Shown: positions 10,132 to 21,129 of the stretch, one piece after another
How positions within the stretch are numbered: position 1 is the stretch's first letter
Layout of the letters: each line of letters begins with the position of its first letter
Assembly (NCBI GenBank): GCA_002189035.1
Contig: NEEC01000008.1
Coordinates: forward strand, 1,426,001-1,490,000
Length of the DNA stretch: 64,000 nt
From: Utricularia gibba
Taxonomy: Eukaryota; Streptophyta; Magnoliopsida; Lamiales; Lentibulariaceae
Reading direction: 5' to 3'
Program-made: the position numbers and the translations under genes
The notes under the pieces: generated by a model
Databases searched by the model: none
What the model was told of the DNA's origin: nothing
The model's input: the letters and a program-made list of their open reading frames with translations, nothing else

Positions 10132-10881
10132 TCACGGCCAGTTGCCGTACTGATAGCCTTCTCCGGCGACGGCGCCGGGAAAAGCGGTGCCGTAGTTCCT
10201 GCGGGTGCTGGCAGGATACCTGCTACCGCTCTCCTTCATCATCTCGTACGGATGATTACCGTTAAACCTTTCGTTGTTCACGTCGTAGAAATACCTCCCG
10301 TTTTCCATCGCTCGGGTGTCGCTCATTCCCTGAGGAAATCGATCGACGCTGGCGGGGAAGAATGCGCCGCCGCCTCTCAGGGAGGTGGAGCTGAGGCCAC
10401 TGGAGTGACTGCCGGAACCGAAAAAGGAAGCGTGGTCGACTTCATTAAACCTTTCGTTGTTGTAGCTTCCCGAGTTGTACTTAGAGGGGTGGGAATCCTG
10501 GCTTTCATCGCTGGGGTAGTATTTCTCCTCGCTCTGGATCTTGCTTTGTTCCGAGAAATCTTCAGGCTGCGTAACGTACGCCACTGGGTTGTAGTTTTTG
10601 GGGAGGTAGCGGTGGAAATCAGAGACCGCGGCGGCTTCCTTCACGTCGGCGCGGTTCTGGCTGAAGAGGCCGTACGCGTTCTGGTTTTCCGGCTGGAAAA
10701 CGGGTTCAGATTTCTGTGGGTTGCTTTCGTACTTATCTTTAGAGCTCTCCGCGGCGACGGTGTCGCCATACACACCCGGCGAGAGCTTAGTAAAGGACTG
10801 GGGCTCTCTAGCGTCAGAATGAAGCGCGAACAACGAAAGAAACAAAGCGAAGAAGAGGAAGAGTGAAGCAGCAGACGCCAT
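10132..10881 (-). CDS. E6-like secreted protein
   Basis: Single-exon, 249 residues. An N-terminal signal peptide is evident: hydrophobic core LFLFFALFLSLFALH, with cleavage expected near residue 24 (SDA-RE). The mature part is hydrophilic and rich in Asn, Tyr, Ser and Glu, with NxxRFN repeats. The signature of the E6 family, first known from cotton fibre, is QGMSDTRAMENGRYFYDVNNE near residue 195; the GLFSQ and PENQNAYG segments are also family-like. E6-like proteins are predicted to be apoplastic or wall-associated; their biochemical function is not established. The initiator is the first ATG of the frame and directly precedes the signal peptide. The + strand of this region is also open for 250 codons, but that frame is a shadow. 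Confidence 0.9.
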   Translation of the reverse strand: MASAASLFLFFALFLSLFALHSDAREPQSFTKLSPGVYGDTVAAESSKDKYESNPQKSEPVFQPENQNAYGLFSQNRADVKEAAAVSDFHRYLPKNYNPVAYVTQPEDFSEQSKIQSEEKYYPSDESQDSHPSKYNSGSYNNERFNEVDHASFFGSGSHSSGLSSTSLRGGGAFFPASVDRFPQGMSDTRAMENGRYFYDVNNERFNGNHPYEMMKESGSRYPASTRRNYGTAFPGAVAGEGYQYGNWP

Positions 10882-10940
10882 TGCAGGAGGAAGAGAGAGT
10901 CAAGGTTCTTTGACTGAAAACATTCTGGCGTTTCTGTGCT

Positions 10941-10946
10941 TTTATA
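10941..10946 (-). promoter_or_regulatory. TATA box of the E6-like gene
   Basis: TATAAA on the minus strand lies about 60 bp upstream of the start codon at 10881. Confidence 0.55.
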
Positions 10947-13561
10947 GAAGCGTACGCCGGTCCCAATAGGGGTAAATTAGTAATCACCACTTCCGGAATT
11001 TCTTATCTAATTATAGCAATTAGTAATTTAGTATAAGCGAGGATCCAATGCAACACCGGAAACGTGTAGACTTTTATTATAAAATATTAATATATTAGAG
11101 AGTAACATTATTAATTTAAAATTCAATTATTCTCGTCTCACCTCAAATTTAAATATTATATTCCAATATTAACATTTTATTGTTTCCAGTTTTGGAGCTT
11201 AACATAATTCAACGGTCAACATTCCAAATTATTTGTAAATTTAAAATCACGCTTAGGAAATGAATTAATGGAATGGTGAAGGAAGCAACTGTAAGTGGTC
11301 CCCACCGAAGTCGGTAAAAAAGAAAAGAAAAGAAAGAAATAATAATTTAAAATGATGTGGGTGGGGGCGGGTTTATATTCCATGCATTTAATGTGGGTGG
11401 GCGAAAGCACATCATGTACAGTGGACAAATGGGCCAACAGGCCCACTACCCTAAGACCCACCTCCACGAATCATCATCACTCCCCTAGGGACCATCCACC
11501 TTCTTTTACTGCACTACTACTTGCCTACATTTTTTATTTTTATTTTATTTTATTTTTTTGCTACAATCAATATTACGTAAAATGGATCTAAAACTAAAAA
11601 CCCAGTAATAATAAGGTTCAATTCGATGTACCAAACATATATGGTAACCTTGAAAAACAATGAAACTATAACCACTAAATCATGAAGAAGTTGATACTAT
11701 GCTATGTTATTGATTGAATCCTAAATTGGTTACATATGAGGTGAAGTAAAAGTTTATAAAGAGTAACTTTCTTTAATGTTGCATAATATATTTTCTCTAA
11801 AAGAATATGAAATTGTGAAAATTGAATGTTAGAAACATATAATATCATACAAGAAAAATGTAGATCGTTATATTTGATATCATAATTAAATAACAATTTA
11901 TGATGAGACAAACCTCAATGAGAACATTGAGTTTCAAAAGAGAATGGAAAGCATCGATTTAAAGAAAAATATGATAATCTTAGATAAATTTCACATCGGT
12001 TATAGATAGGATAGATGAACAATTTATATAAATGAGTCTTATCTAATTTTACATGAAATATTTTTTTAAAAGGAGTAAACATAAACTTGTAAAAATTATA
12101 TATCCAATGTGAATAATATTATGCAAAGACATAATAGTTATTACATAAATTTATCATTCCAAACGAAGAGCCATTGAACAATTTGGTCATTCGATCTTAT
12201 ATGTATGAAAAATGTGATCATTCATAATATAATAGTGTACAAAATAGAAAGGTCATGAATAAGTTGATGATATGTTTCATTCCCTTGTTATAATCACGTG
12301 GTAATCGCGTTGGGTTTGTTTCTTGTAAAACGAAAGGATTGTCGCACCTTTCCCCATCGGGGCGAGTTGTAATAAGTCGCACCGGTCATTGAGCGTGATC
12401 CCAATTGGACGTGTCCTCTCACTAAGCGCGCCTCTTGACTGCATGATTTTCTAATTGAAACAACTGCATTCCTTCCTTTCCCTTCCAAGCAAACCAAACC
12501 TAACCTAACCATATAGGTTTTGGATGGGACGGGTTCTAAATTGCATAACGCATTGTTCCTTTCTTATTACAAGCTCAATATGCAAATACTCAAAGGGTAA
12601 GCCTCGTCCCAGAAGCTTGTGTTGTGGGAATGAAACGTGGGAAGATGGGATTGGAAGGGAAGTGCAATTGCGTTGCCGGGTCTGGAATGGACACGAGGAA
12701 CCGGGTTGCGAGGGCGTGGGAGGACACGGCCCTGGATGGAATTGATGTCTCAACCACCACGCCAGGCACAAATCACCATCACCACTCACTCTGCTTCCAA
12801 CCATCCCACGTGACCGGTTACAATCACCTCCAAGAATCGGCACGGCAGCCCCCCACCCCCTCCGGCCCAGTTAATCACCCTTTTGGGCTTCCCGAGTAAA
12901 CCTCGAATTAAACTCCGAATAGAAGCCCAGCCCCAGTGAGACCTTTCATGGGCTCCATTGGGTATGACAGGCCCATTAAGGATTGTAATGAAGTTGGTGT
13001 TGAAAGAGGGAAAAGGCAGCCATCACGATATTAGGCTTTGTTTCATTCTATATTTTTTTAAAAATGTTTATTAATTGAGGCCCACGTCACGCTGACACAG
13101 AACTGATACCTTAACGTAACGCCGTTAGGACGTCAAAACAAAACACGCACCCCACAACCTTAACGGGATCAGACTGCGCGCACCGACCACAATGCTATCT
13201 TGTTTTCGTACTACTTATCACCTCATCAAACACGTGCGGAATAAATTAAAAAAACGACAGCTTAATTCGTGGTGAGCTTTGGGATAGTGTTTCAAGTTGC
13301 GAAGAGAGGTGGGACGTGTATAATGATTAGGGTTTTTGTAATAAATTTTTTTAGAAAAAAACGTGTTGATTTAAAGAGAGTCGCTCCAATCCAATGGTCA
13401 GTTGGCTCAACTTGAAATGAATTTTAAATACCAGAAAACAAAGCCGTAATCATTTTTTCCGGTTCCGGCGAGAAGGAAGAACTGGTTTTTTTTTTTAATG
13501 GAAAATAGTACTTCTTCTTCAACATCGGCGGCAGAAGCGGCGGAGTGTAGGAAATTCAAGA
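10947..13561. other. Intergenic interval with AT-rich repeat relics
   Basis: 11000-12280 is AT-rich and has no gene. Two patches match a dispersed repeat seen elsewhere in the window: 11821-11868 and 11992-12010. 12290-12960 is GC-richer with several short unrecognised frames on both strands, none with family motifs. 13000-13560 is AT-rich non-coding DNA; a T9 run at 13489-13497 precedes a short plus-strand frame that overlaps the glutaredoxin 3' end. Confidence 0.5.
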
Positions 13562-13933
13562 TTAGAGCCACAAAGCTTTGGCTTGTCTCAACCTGGGGAC
13601 GAGGTCGCCGGAGATATGAGCGCACATCACCTCCTCAACCCCACCGAACATCTCGCCGCCGACAAAAACCATCGGGAGAGGCGGCGGTTGTCCGCCGCCG
13701 CTGATGATCGACAGTTCGAAAGCCACGTCACCCTCCTTCTTCTCGTCAACTTCGGAGATCAAGGGGCTGACGCCGTGTCCTTGTAGCAGCAGCTTCACCA
13801 CGTGGCACATGCAGCACCCCCGCCGTGCGAAGACCACCACCGCATTCTCCGCCACCAGTTTCTCGATCTCCGACGTCCTCCCCGGACCCGCTTCCCCGGC
13901 GGGGTTCGATCGGTAAAACGCTTGCGATTGCAT
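13562..13933 (-). CDS. CC-type (ROXY class) glutaredoxin
   Basis: Single-exon minus-strand gene. From the preferred ATG at 13933 it encodes 123 residues; the frame is open to an upstream ATG at 13996, which would add 21 residues. The glutaredoxin domain starts around SEIEKLVAENAVVVFARRGCCMC. The active site CCMC is the land-plant-specific CC type, followed by HVVKLLLQGHGV. A GG-rich loop precedes LPMVFVGGEMFGGVEEVMCAHISG, and the protein ends KALWL. The terminal ALWL motif is the one through which ROXY proteins, including GRXC9/GRX480, act with TGA transcription factors and TOPLESS. The product is therefore probably a nuclear and cytosolic regulator of TGA-dependent transcription rather than a housekeeping glutaredoxin. 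Whether it is the GRXC9 orthologue or another ROXY cannot be settled by eye. Confidence 0.92.
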   Translation of the reverse strand: MQSQAFYRSNPAGEAGPGRTSEIEKLVAENAVVVFARRGCCMCHVVKLLLQGHGVSPLISEVDEKKEGDVAFELSIISGGGQPPPLPMVFVGGEMFGGVEEVMCAHISGDLVPRLRQAKALWL

Positions 13934-14555
13934 GGCCGGCGCGATAGGGAGAAGTGATGAGTTTTGAGAAGCCACACGATTCGGGAAAAGAATCATTTAA
14001 AGACGAGAAGGAAAAGGAGACGATAAAACGTCAACGGCGGAGATGCACGTCACAGCTGCCCGAATGACGCCATGTCCACGTCATGTTGTCACTCTAGATT
14101 CCCCGAAACGACGTCGCATTGAGGAATACGAGGGCCCCACTTGGCTTCACCAGTGAGAGTGACGCGAACGAAGAGTTAGCTGCTGCGTCCGTATACCAAA
14201 ATTAATTAATTAATTCGAATATATCTAAAAACGGGTTGTTGCTCATTTAATTTGGAAGTCGATAGCCTTTGCAGGTCCCCTTTTTATTGTGGGCTACGCG
14301 CGGGGTGTCACGTGCCTCGCATGGGATCAATTTAATGAAATATTATTATTGAATTTTTTTAATGTGGGCGGGTCGGGTATTTACTAAATTAATGCAATGG
14401 GTTGCTATTTTCAGACCTTCATGATTCTAATCCAGAAAGGGCATAATTGAGATTTTCCCTGTTCTTTCTTAAAAGAGGCGAAGGCGATTAATTAAAGACA
14501 CTACTTTATTCGACTGGCGACTGCTCTGGTTAGGCTTATTGAAGAGGACGAACAA
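13934..14555. other. Divergent interval between glutaredoxin and PP28 pseudogene
   Basis: Holds the glutaredoxin promoter on the minus strand, with GC-rich sequence including an ACGTCA-type TGA-factor core in TGACGC/ACGTCA contexts near 14020-14080. From about 14200 to 14500 it is AT-rich DNA that would have been the promoter of the decayed PP28 gene. No exon seen. Confidence 0.4.
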
Positions 14556-15680
14556 GTGGGGAGAGGGGGATTGAAGGGGGATGCCCACCGGGCGCCGCCA
14601 GTCCACTCTGAGGAAATGAGTATGTTGAATTTCGCTGTTTCTTGTTTTCTTCGGATCAAAACGTCGTTTGATTCGGTGTGGTATTTACGATTGCAAAATG
14701 TGTGTTGCTTAATCTTTCGTTTTGGTTTCGGTTAGCATGCTGTAATGCTTTCTGGATTGTTGACCCCGTGGCGGGCACCTCCGCTAATTGCCCTCGTACC
14801 TTCAAGAAGGTAAGCTTTTTTCAATGGTTAGTTCTGTGTGTCGTTATTTTTGTTCTCTTTCCTTCGTTTCTTGTTTTTTTTTTTTTTTTTTTTTTTTTTT
14901 GTAGTGAGATGGATTCATTTGGTATCAGGAAGTAGCTGAGGTGGAGGACGAGCCAAAGATAATTGAGGAAGAGTCAGAAGAAGGATCGGAAGTCAGTGAA
15001 TTGGCAATCATGTCTACTCGCACTCTTTTATTTGTTGGTTCAACTGATGGCTCAGCCAGTATTCTTTTTGGAATCTGGTTGACAGAAAGTGAAGGGTGCT
15101 CCAGGAGTCATTGAGATCGACAATCCAAAGGAAAACCAAGAGGTTGAAAGCATGAGATGTTGATGTTAGAACTTGTCTGTACAAGATTCATTTTCAAGAC
15201 GCGAGAGGTTTTGATTGTTTCCTTGTATTGCAGCTGCTTCTTCCTACATTATTTCGGCTAGCTAACAAAAAGCATGCTTTAAGTTGTTCTCCTGCAAGGC
15301 TGGTTTGACTCTTTTCTCTTCTTGTTTTTAGCTCGTGTACAAACTATTTGTTGATGTTAACAGAGAGGAGACTGAGACTACAGGGACAGGGAAAAGCATC
15401 AACAGAGGATTTAGGTAGTACACTTGAGACTTGTTCATCAATCTTCTGTGTATCCAATATCCATCCTGCTGTCGTAACCGTGTACCTGCAGAATAATTGG
15501 CCCTCATATGCCAAGAAAGAGCAGGCACTGCAAAAAAGCGGCAAGAGGAGAAAGCCGGTAATCAGCCACTTTTTGCCACAAATCTCCTTCCTCCACAGGT
15601 GTGTAGTTCTTTACTAGGCTCTGTTTTATTCCTGTTCTTTCCACAGCCAAGGCACAGAAGAAGCTGGAGGCCCGTAAATG
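14556..15680 (+). pseudogene. Decayed PP28/HASPP28 (casein kinase substrate phosphoprotein) gene with introns
   Basis: Fragments of the PP28 family occur in the right order on one strand, separated by intron-like sequence. 14556-14620: V-GRG-LKG, then MPTGRRQ and STPEEM only after shifting frame, with the start ATG changed to GTG. About 14770-14808: VAGTSANCPRTFKK. About 14931-14994: EVAEVEDEPKIIEEESEEGSE. About 15086-15160: KVKGAPGVIEIDNP followed by a frame shift and an in-frame TGA where family members read KARDVDV. About 15200: SRRER. 15361-15411: RLRLQGQGK. 15498-15557: ALICQERAGTAKKRQEEKA. 15646-15678: AKAQKKLEARK. Introns are kept, including a T27 tract at 14874-14900, so this is not a processed copy. 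Loss of the start codon, several frame shifts and a stop make it non-coding. The intact family protein is a small acidic-basic nuclear phosphoprotein. Confidence 0.8.
14874..14900 (+). repeat. Poly-T tract, 27 bases
   Basis: Uninterrupted T27 inside a former intron of the PP28 pseudogene, shortly before its TATCAG acceptor-like site. Confidence 0.9.
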
Positions 15681-15789
15681 TTGTAGACACCTCTCCAATT
15701 TCATTAATCAATTCATCAAGTTCTATTTCCCAGCTTGACATATCCTGATGACTACTTCTAATGCTGCGGTATTTCAAGTTTAAGTTCAT

Positions 15790-16184
15790 ACAAAATCTTG
15801 TTCTCTGATATTTTTAATAGAATATCACTCAGCATGGCTTCAATCTGAACACATAGCACTCCAACTATGCAGGATTTGTGGCAAAATCTTGTTCTCTGAT
15901 GTTTTCAATTGAATATCATTCAGCATGGCTTCAATCTGAACACACAGCACTCCAACTATGCAGGATTTGTGGCAAAATCTTGTTCTCTGATGTTTTCAAT
16001 TGAATATCATTCAGCATGGCTTCAATCTGAACACACAGCACTCCAACTATGCAGGATTTGTGGCAAAATCTTGTTCTCTGATGTTTTCAATTGAATATCA
16101 TTCAGCATGGCTTCAATCTGAACACACAGCACTCCAACTATGCAGGATTTGTGGCAAAATCTTGTTCTCTGATGTTTTCAATTG
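15790..16184 (+). repeat. 91-bp direct tandem repeat, about 4.3 copies
   Basis: Units start at 15821, 15912, 16003 and 16094, with exact 91-bp spacing, and a partial copy of the unit's end precedes them from about 15790. Each unit begins AATATCATTCAGCATGGC and contains the phrase ATGCAGGATTTGTGGCAAAA. Units 2 to 4 look identical; unit 1 differs at a few positions (for example ATATTTTTAATAG for ATGTTTTCAATTG). Because 91 is not a multiple of three, the three 61-to-63-codon open frames that start 91 bp apart simply read through the array in shifted registers and are not genes. The array sits just 3' of the PP28 pseudogene. Confidence 0.95.
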
Positions 16185-17657
16185 AATGCCGCCACAACCA
16201 CGCCCGCATCTTCGACAAGAACTCCTGTGCACCGAGATTTTCCTCAAGTCCTGCTCCTGATCTCCAAAACTCCTCATTTTAAATGATTTATTTTATATTT
16301 ATTTTGAAATAATAAAAAATGAAATTAAATTAGAAATGATTTTCCTATTTAATATAAAACATATTATTTTCTTAATTTTCGATAAATCTGTGTATACAGT
16401 TTTAATTTATCTTAAATTAAGCTATTTATTTAATTTAAAATTTATAACTAAACTCACGTCTTAAATAAACAAAATTCAGAAACACCATTTAACCAAAAAA
16501 ACAAATTAATGTTTTTATTTAAAAAATTGAATTAGAAAGAAGTAATTACGTGGCACAAAAATGTGGAGATGCATTGAGGGCGGGCAGGTGGGCGTGTTCA
16601 GACAACATGGCGCTCCTCTCCTTTTCACACAACTCCCCCTTGTCTGTCTCAATCTTACACTCTCCACCCTTCGCTTTCTACATCATAATTTCTCTTTTGT
16701 TTAGATCATAGCCACACCTACATTGTAATAGCAACAATAATAATAAAATATTATTATTTATAATTGCAAGAGAATGATATTAAGCACGTGGAACCCCAAA
16801 TTCCCCAATCAAATGCATTTGGTTACATTGCCACCCAAATACAATGAACTCTATCGGACCTTCAATTGATCCCCCTTCCAGATCCAAAAAATAGCTATTT
16901 TATGAATAATAATAATTATTTTAAAATTATTTCAAAATATAATGGTCCCCCAATTAATTGTTTAATATATGTTGGTTTGATAAGATAAAATAATTAATAA
17001 TGTATATAAATATAAATATAAATATTATTAAAATTAAAAATGTATTTAATACACAATTTTACGGACTTGTGTTTAAAGTGATATTAGGTGTTATAGATGT
17101 TGTTTATAATATATGAAAAAAAAAATTTCACTTGATTAAAAAACTTAGGTTGGAAAGAAATTTGAAAAAAATAAATTAATAAAAATATTTATTAATTATT
17201 CTTTTATTTGATAATACAACTACCCACATAATATATAAATAAACACGATTAATGGAGCAAAAGCTGGAGGTTACCCAAACAGATGCTGACATAAATTTGA
17301 TATATGTGTATGTAATTTAACATTTTTTGGAGTTTTATATTTTTTAAATATGTGATTATTATTATTATTAGTAATGAAACGTGTGAAAAAAAGAAACAAA
17401 CTGTAAATGTTCAAATTTTCACTGTGAAATATTTTAAAGTTGTAATCCACGTCAGAGGCTGAGGACCGTTTTTCTTTCGTTTTCTTTTCTCTCTCATCTC
17501 TTCGTTTTGGAACTGTTTTGTTTTCAGAACTATTTCAAGGGGACGAGGAAGGTTTACAGTTAGCAAGAAAGTGATGCGCATTTGTCCGGTTCTTCAACTT
17601 TCCGTTCTGCGGTAAAGGGGGGAAAAAAGAACAAGTCATCGTCACCTACGCATAGTG
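16185..17657. other. AT-rich intergenic interval and promoter of the IPGA1-like gene
   Basis: 16260-17440 is very AT-rich with no coding potential. A GC-richer patch lies near 16560-16680. 17450-17657 is pyrimidine-rich and then GC-balanced, as expected for the leader of the next gene. Confidence 0.55.
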
Positions 17658-20011
17658 ATGGTGGCTGGGAAAGTGAAGATGGCGATGGGATTACAGAGGT
17701 CGCCGTTGACGGCGAAGTTGAATGCCGAAATGGGTTCCTCGAAAGAGACTCTTTCTGCGAAGCCCAAATCGGAGAAGAAGGGATCCGGAGGTGGAGCTGC
17801 TTTTTCTCGGCGGTTTGGGGTTCACTTCCCTCGGTCTTTATCGCAGGTGCAGCCACGGCCGCCGGATAACGTTGCCGAGCTTCTGCGAGTCATGGAGGAG
17901 CTCCGGGAGAGGGAATCGAGGTTGAAGACGGAGCTTCTGGAGCAGAAATTACTGACGGAATCGGCCGCCATTGTTCCGGTTCTTGAGATTGAGATATCAA
18001 ACATGGAATCGGAGATCGCGAGGAATAAGAAGAAATTGGAGTGTTTGGAAACGGAGAATGAGCGTTTCCGGCGGGAGAACGAGTTATTACACATGGAGTT
18101 GTCCAAATTGAACTCGCAATACCAAGAGAGCATCAGGTGTATGCAATCTGAGTTATCGGAAATTAAAAGAGCAGTTGTTGACAGAGAACAAGAAAAAGAG
18201 GAGGAAGCTTCGTCTTCTTCAGTAACACAGATCAGTAAATCCATCTTTTCTGCTGCCAAGTGTTCCAGGAAATTCGTCACCCAAAACACGGCCGCCAGAA
18301 ATCTACAGGAAAATGAAAGTGTCGCCGTGAAGAATGAAGCTGAGGTAAAAAACGAGGATCCCATTGTTCCGGCGAAAATTCCGGAGGCTTTAGTGGAGAT
18401 GAAGTCACGCGCTCCTCGTGTCCCACGTCCGCCGCCGAGGCCATCTGCGTCGAGCATCTCATCCATTTCTTCTTCCTCTTCTTCATCTCTTTTATCCTCA
18501 GCTTCTTCTTCATCCAACTCCCCTGAAGTCTCCAGCATTCCACCGTGTCCGCTACTTCCCCCTCCACCCCCGCCTTTCGCTAAGGCATCAGCCCCACCAC
18601 CACCGCCGCCTCCTGCGAATGCGGCTTCCGCCCCACCTCCGCCACCGCCTCCTCCCAAGGGCTCCAATAAGAACCAAGCCAAGGTCAGAAGAGTTCCCGA
18701 AGTCGTCGAGTTTTACCATTCATTAATGAAAAGGGATAGCAGTTTCCGGAGGGACAACAATGGAAGCAGCGCCGCATCCGATGCTCCGGCCGCAGGAGCC
18801 GTAGCCAAGGATATGATCGGAGAAATTGAGAACCGCTCTGCGTATTTACTGGCGGTAAGTCGGCATTTTTCACCTACTGGATGTCTCCATGCAGTTGTCT
18901 CTCTCTCTCAGCTCACACTCATTTCAAATCTTCACCTTTTACACTAAATATTCTAATTATCAACTCATCTTCTTCCCGCTGTTAATGTCTACAGATCAAA
19001 AAAGATGTAGAAACTCAGGGAGAATTCATCAAGTTCTTGATCAAAGAAGTTGAAGGTGCGGCATTTGAGGACATCGAAGACGTCATTCCCTTCGTGAAAT
19101 GGCTGGATGATGAACTCTCTTTTCTGGTAACACTTCTCGAAACTGCGCAGCTGCTGCAACGTGCTACTCACATTCATGCTCTGGTGGTGTCGTCAAGGTC
19201 GATGAGAGAGCTGTGCTGAAGCACTTCGATTGGCCGGAGCAGAAGGCGGATGCCCTGAGAGAAGCTGCATTCGGCTACTGTGATCTGAAGAAACTGGAAT
19301 CGGAGGCGTGGTCGTTCCGCGACGATCCTCGACAGCCTTGTGGGCAAGCTCTCAAGAAAATGCACTCCCTGTTTGAGAAGTAATGCTAGTTCCCACCTGA
19401 AACAGGTAGCAGAAGATGGTCTGGTAATCCGATAATCTAAGCTTTCTTGCTTGTTCGTGCCCTCTCAGATTGGAGCATGGCGTCTATAACTTGTCTAGAA
19501 TGAGAGAACTGGCATCGAGACGATACCGGTTGTTCCAAATACCAATGAACTGGATGCTGGATGTAACCCAGGTAAAAGAACAGATCTTTGCTACAGGGGC
19601 ACCTCTGAGACAATGGCTTCTGTGGTCACACTACTTGCTTCAACGCAGATCAAGCTGGCATCAGTGAAGCTGGGGATGAAGTACATGAAACGTGTGTCTG
19701 CGGAGCTTGGACTGATGGGAGGCGGAGGTCCCGAAGAGGACGAGCTCATTGTGCAAGCCGTGAAGTTCGCCTTTCGTGTCCATCAGGTAGGCTACAAGCA
19801 TCATTGGAACCAATGTGGGCCGTGCTTCAGATCAGAGGTCATCTGGTGAGGCTATTGTATTCATTCGGGTTGTCTGCTCCTGCAGTTTGCCGGCGGATTC
19901 GATCTCGAGACAATGAAGGCGTTTCTGGAGCTGAAGGATAAAGCTCAATCCTACCAGCAGCAGGAGGAGGAGCAGAAATCTGTTGTTAGGTCCTCGGCCT
20001 GCGCTTGCTGA
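17658..20011 (+). CDS. IPGA1: IPGA1/CHUP1-like coiled-coil, proline-rich protein
   Basis: Six exons: 17658-18854, 18995-19126, 19198-19379, 19469-19571, 19649-19786 and 19886-20011. All join in phase to give 625 residues. The N-terminus MVAGKVKMAMGLQRSP is that of Arabidopsis IPGA1 (At4g18570-type) rather than true CHUP1, which is longer and has a membrane anchor. Residues about 80-180 form a coiled coil (VMEELRERESRLKTE onward). A Ser-rich and polyproline region follows (about 270-335), then VRRVPEVVEFYHSLMKRD, DMIGEIENRSAYLLA, FIKFLIKEVEGAAF and the conserved C-terminal helical domain through YMKRVSAEL and ELIVQAVKFAFRVHQFAGGF. The family links organelles or microtubules to the cytoskeleton; IPGA1 affects microtubule order and petal cell shape. 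The ATG at 17658 is chosen because it starts the conserved MVAGKV. Exon 4 is two residues shorter than usual before IKLASVKL. Confidence 0.92.
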
Positions 20012-20336
20012 TTAATCTGCTCCTTTTTTTTGTAAAACGGCATGTGAATAACTCTCATTCATGAGATGAAGAGCAACAATACATCAGCATCAAGCTCATT
20101 CATCTGATCACGATGGGTCAGGCCAGATCCAGAAAGTTCCGATCAAAGCGGACTTTCCGGGAAGACACTATCAAAAAAGGGACTTTGTTTATGGGGCGGA
20201 GAGGAAATTTTGATCCCTGGAGAAGAACACAGACCTCAAACAAATAACCGCCAACCCATATAAATGAACATTCCCCTTCGCTTACAGGTTCTGCAGCATA
20301 TTCAATTGGGTAACTTTAGAAGGAAACTGACCTCGA
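20012..20336. other. Interval between IPGA1-like and Ole e 1-like genes
   Basis: 3' flank of the upstream gene, then the promoter of the Ole e 1-like gene with a TATA box at 20259. No exon seen. Confidence 0.5.
20259..20265 (+). promoter_or_regulatory. TATA box of the Ole e 1-like gene
   Basis: TATAAAT lies 72 bp upstream of the ATG at 20337. Confidence 0.55.
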
Positions 20337-20947
20337 ATGGCGAATCTTCCGATTCTCGTAGCCGGAGCTCTGTCCCTAATCTCCCTCATTGTTACCGTGG
20401 AATGTACGGTTCCCCATTTCATCGTCGAGGGACAGGTCTACTGCGAAGTTTGCCGTGTTAATTTCATCAACAAGCTCAGCGAGCCCATGCCAGGTACCCA
20501 CAATCTCCGAACCGAATCGATTTATCATTGATCGAAATTGGGTCTCCACCCAGTTAGATCCAAATCCATCAAATCGCCTTCAATTTGAACATGATCCCAG
20601 GCGCGACGGTGCAGTTGCAATGCCGCGGAGAGGAACAAGGGAACGTTACGTACACCATCGAAGGGACGACGGACGCGCGCGGATGGTACAGTTTGAAGGC
20701 GGAGGGGGATCACGAGGACGAGGAATGCGAAGTGACCCTGGTGAAGAGCAGCCGCCCTGAATGCGCCGAGATTCCGAACGAGGGATGGGCGTTGGAGCCG
20801 TCGTCAAGGATCACGATCACGCAGAACAACGGGTTCCACGACGAGATCCGGCAGGCAAATCCGCTCGGATTCACCACGAAGCAGCGCCATCAGGGATGCG
20901 TTGGGCTGTTCAAGGAACTCCAAATCGATCCCAATCATCTCCTCTAG
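20337..20947 (+). CDS. Ole e 1-like (LAT52-type) secreted cysteine-rich protein
   Basis: Two exons, 20337-20493 and 20601-20947, joined at a phase-1 intron, give 167 residues. A signal peptide covers about residues 1-23 (VAGALSLISLIVTVEC). The mature start VPHFIVEGQVYCEVCRV contains the Ole e 1 signature GxVYCExC. Further on are ATVQLQC, ARGWYSL, ECEVTLVKSS, CAEI, NPLGF and CVGLF, so the cysteines expected for the disulphide-linked fold are present. The family comprises pollen and other secreted extracellular proteins, including tomato LAT52, which functions in pollen tube growth. Not all members are pollen-specific, and nothing here shows the tissue of expression. Confidence 0.93.
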
Positions 20948-21129
20948 GAGCTGCGCATTCTCCATTGTTACTGCAGTTAAGGTCGGGGTGATATTTATTT
21001 AATAAATTGGAAAAAAAATTCTTTTTCTTTTTCTTTTTTCCCAGATAAAAATTGTATGAGTTTACAGCCCAGAAATAGCAACATTTTAGAATGATTTTCA
21101 GAAAAAAAAAACGGCACGATTAATTTGTC
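20948..21129. other. Convergent 3' interval
   Basis: Short AT-rich spacer between convergently transcribed genes, with AATAAA-like sequence near 21000 on the plus strand for the Ole e 1-like gene. Confidence 0.4.

Noticed and set aside
10114-10866. 250-codon plus-strand open frame opposite the E6-like gene
   Set aside because: It is the antisense shadow of a convincing secreted E6-like protein with signal peptide and family motifs.
12505-12899. Overlapping open frames of 70 to 112 codons on both strands
   Set aside because: No family resemblance, several frames open at once because of local GC content, no splice or promoter context.
15790-16184. CRISPR-like array
   Set aside because: Repeats are contiguous 91-bp direct units without spacers, in plant nuclear DNA.
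15909-16282. Three near-identical 61 to 63 codon open frames
   Set aside because: They are registers of the 91-bp tandem repeat, which is not a multiple of three; no promoter, splice sites or homologues.
17822-18682. 286-codon minus-strand frame, glycine-rich
   Set aside because: Antisense of the Ser- and Pro-rich part of the IPGA1-like gene; the glycines are the complement of CCN proline codons.
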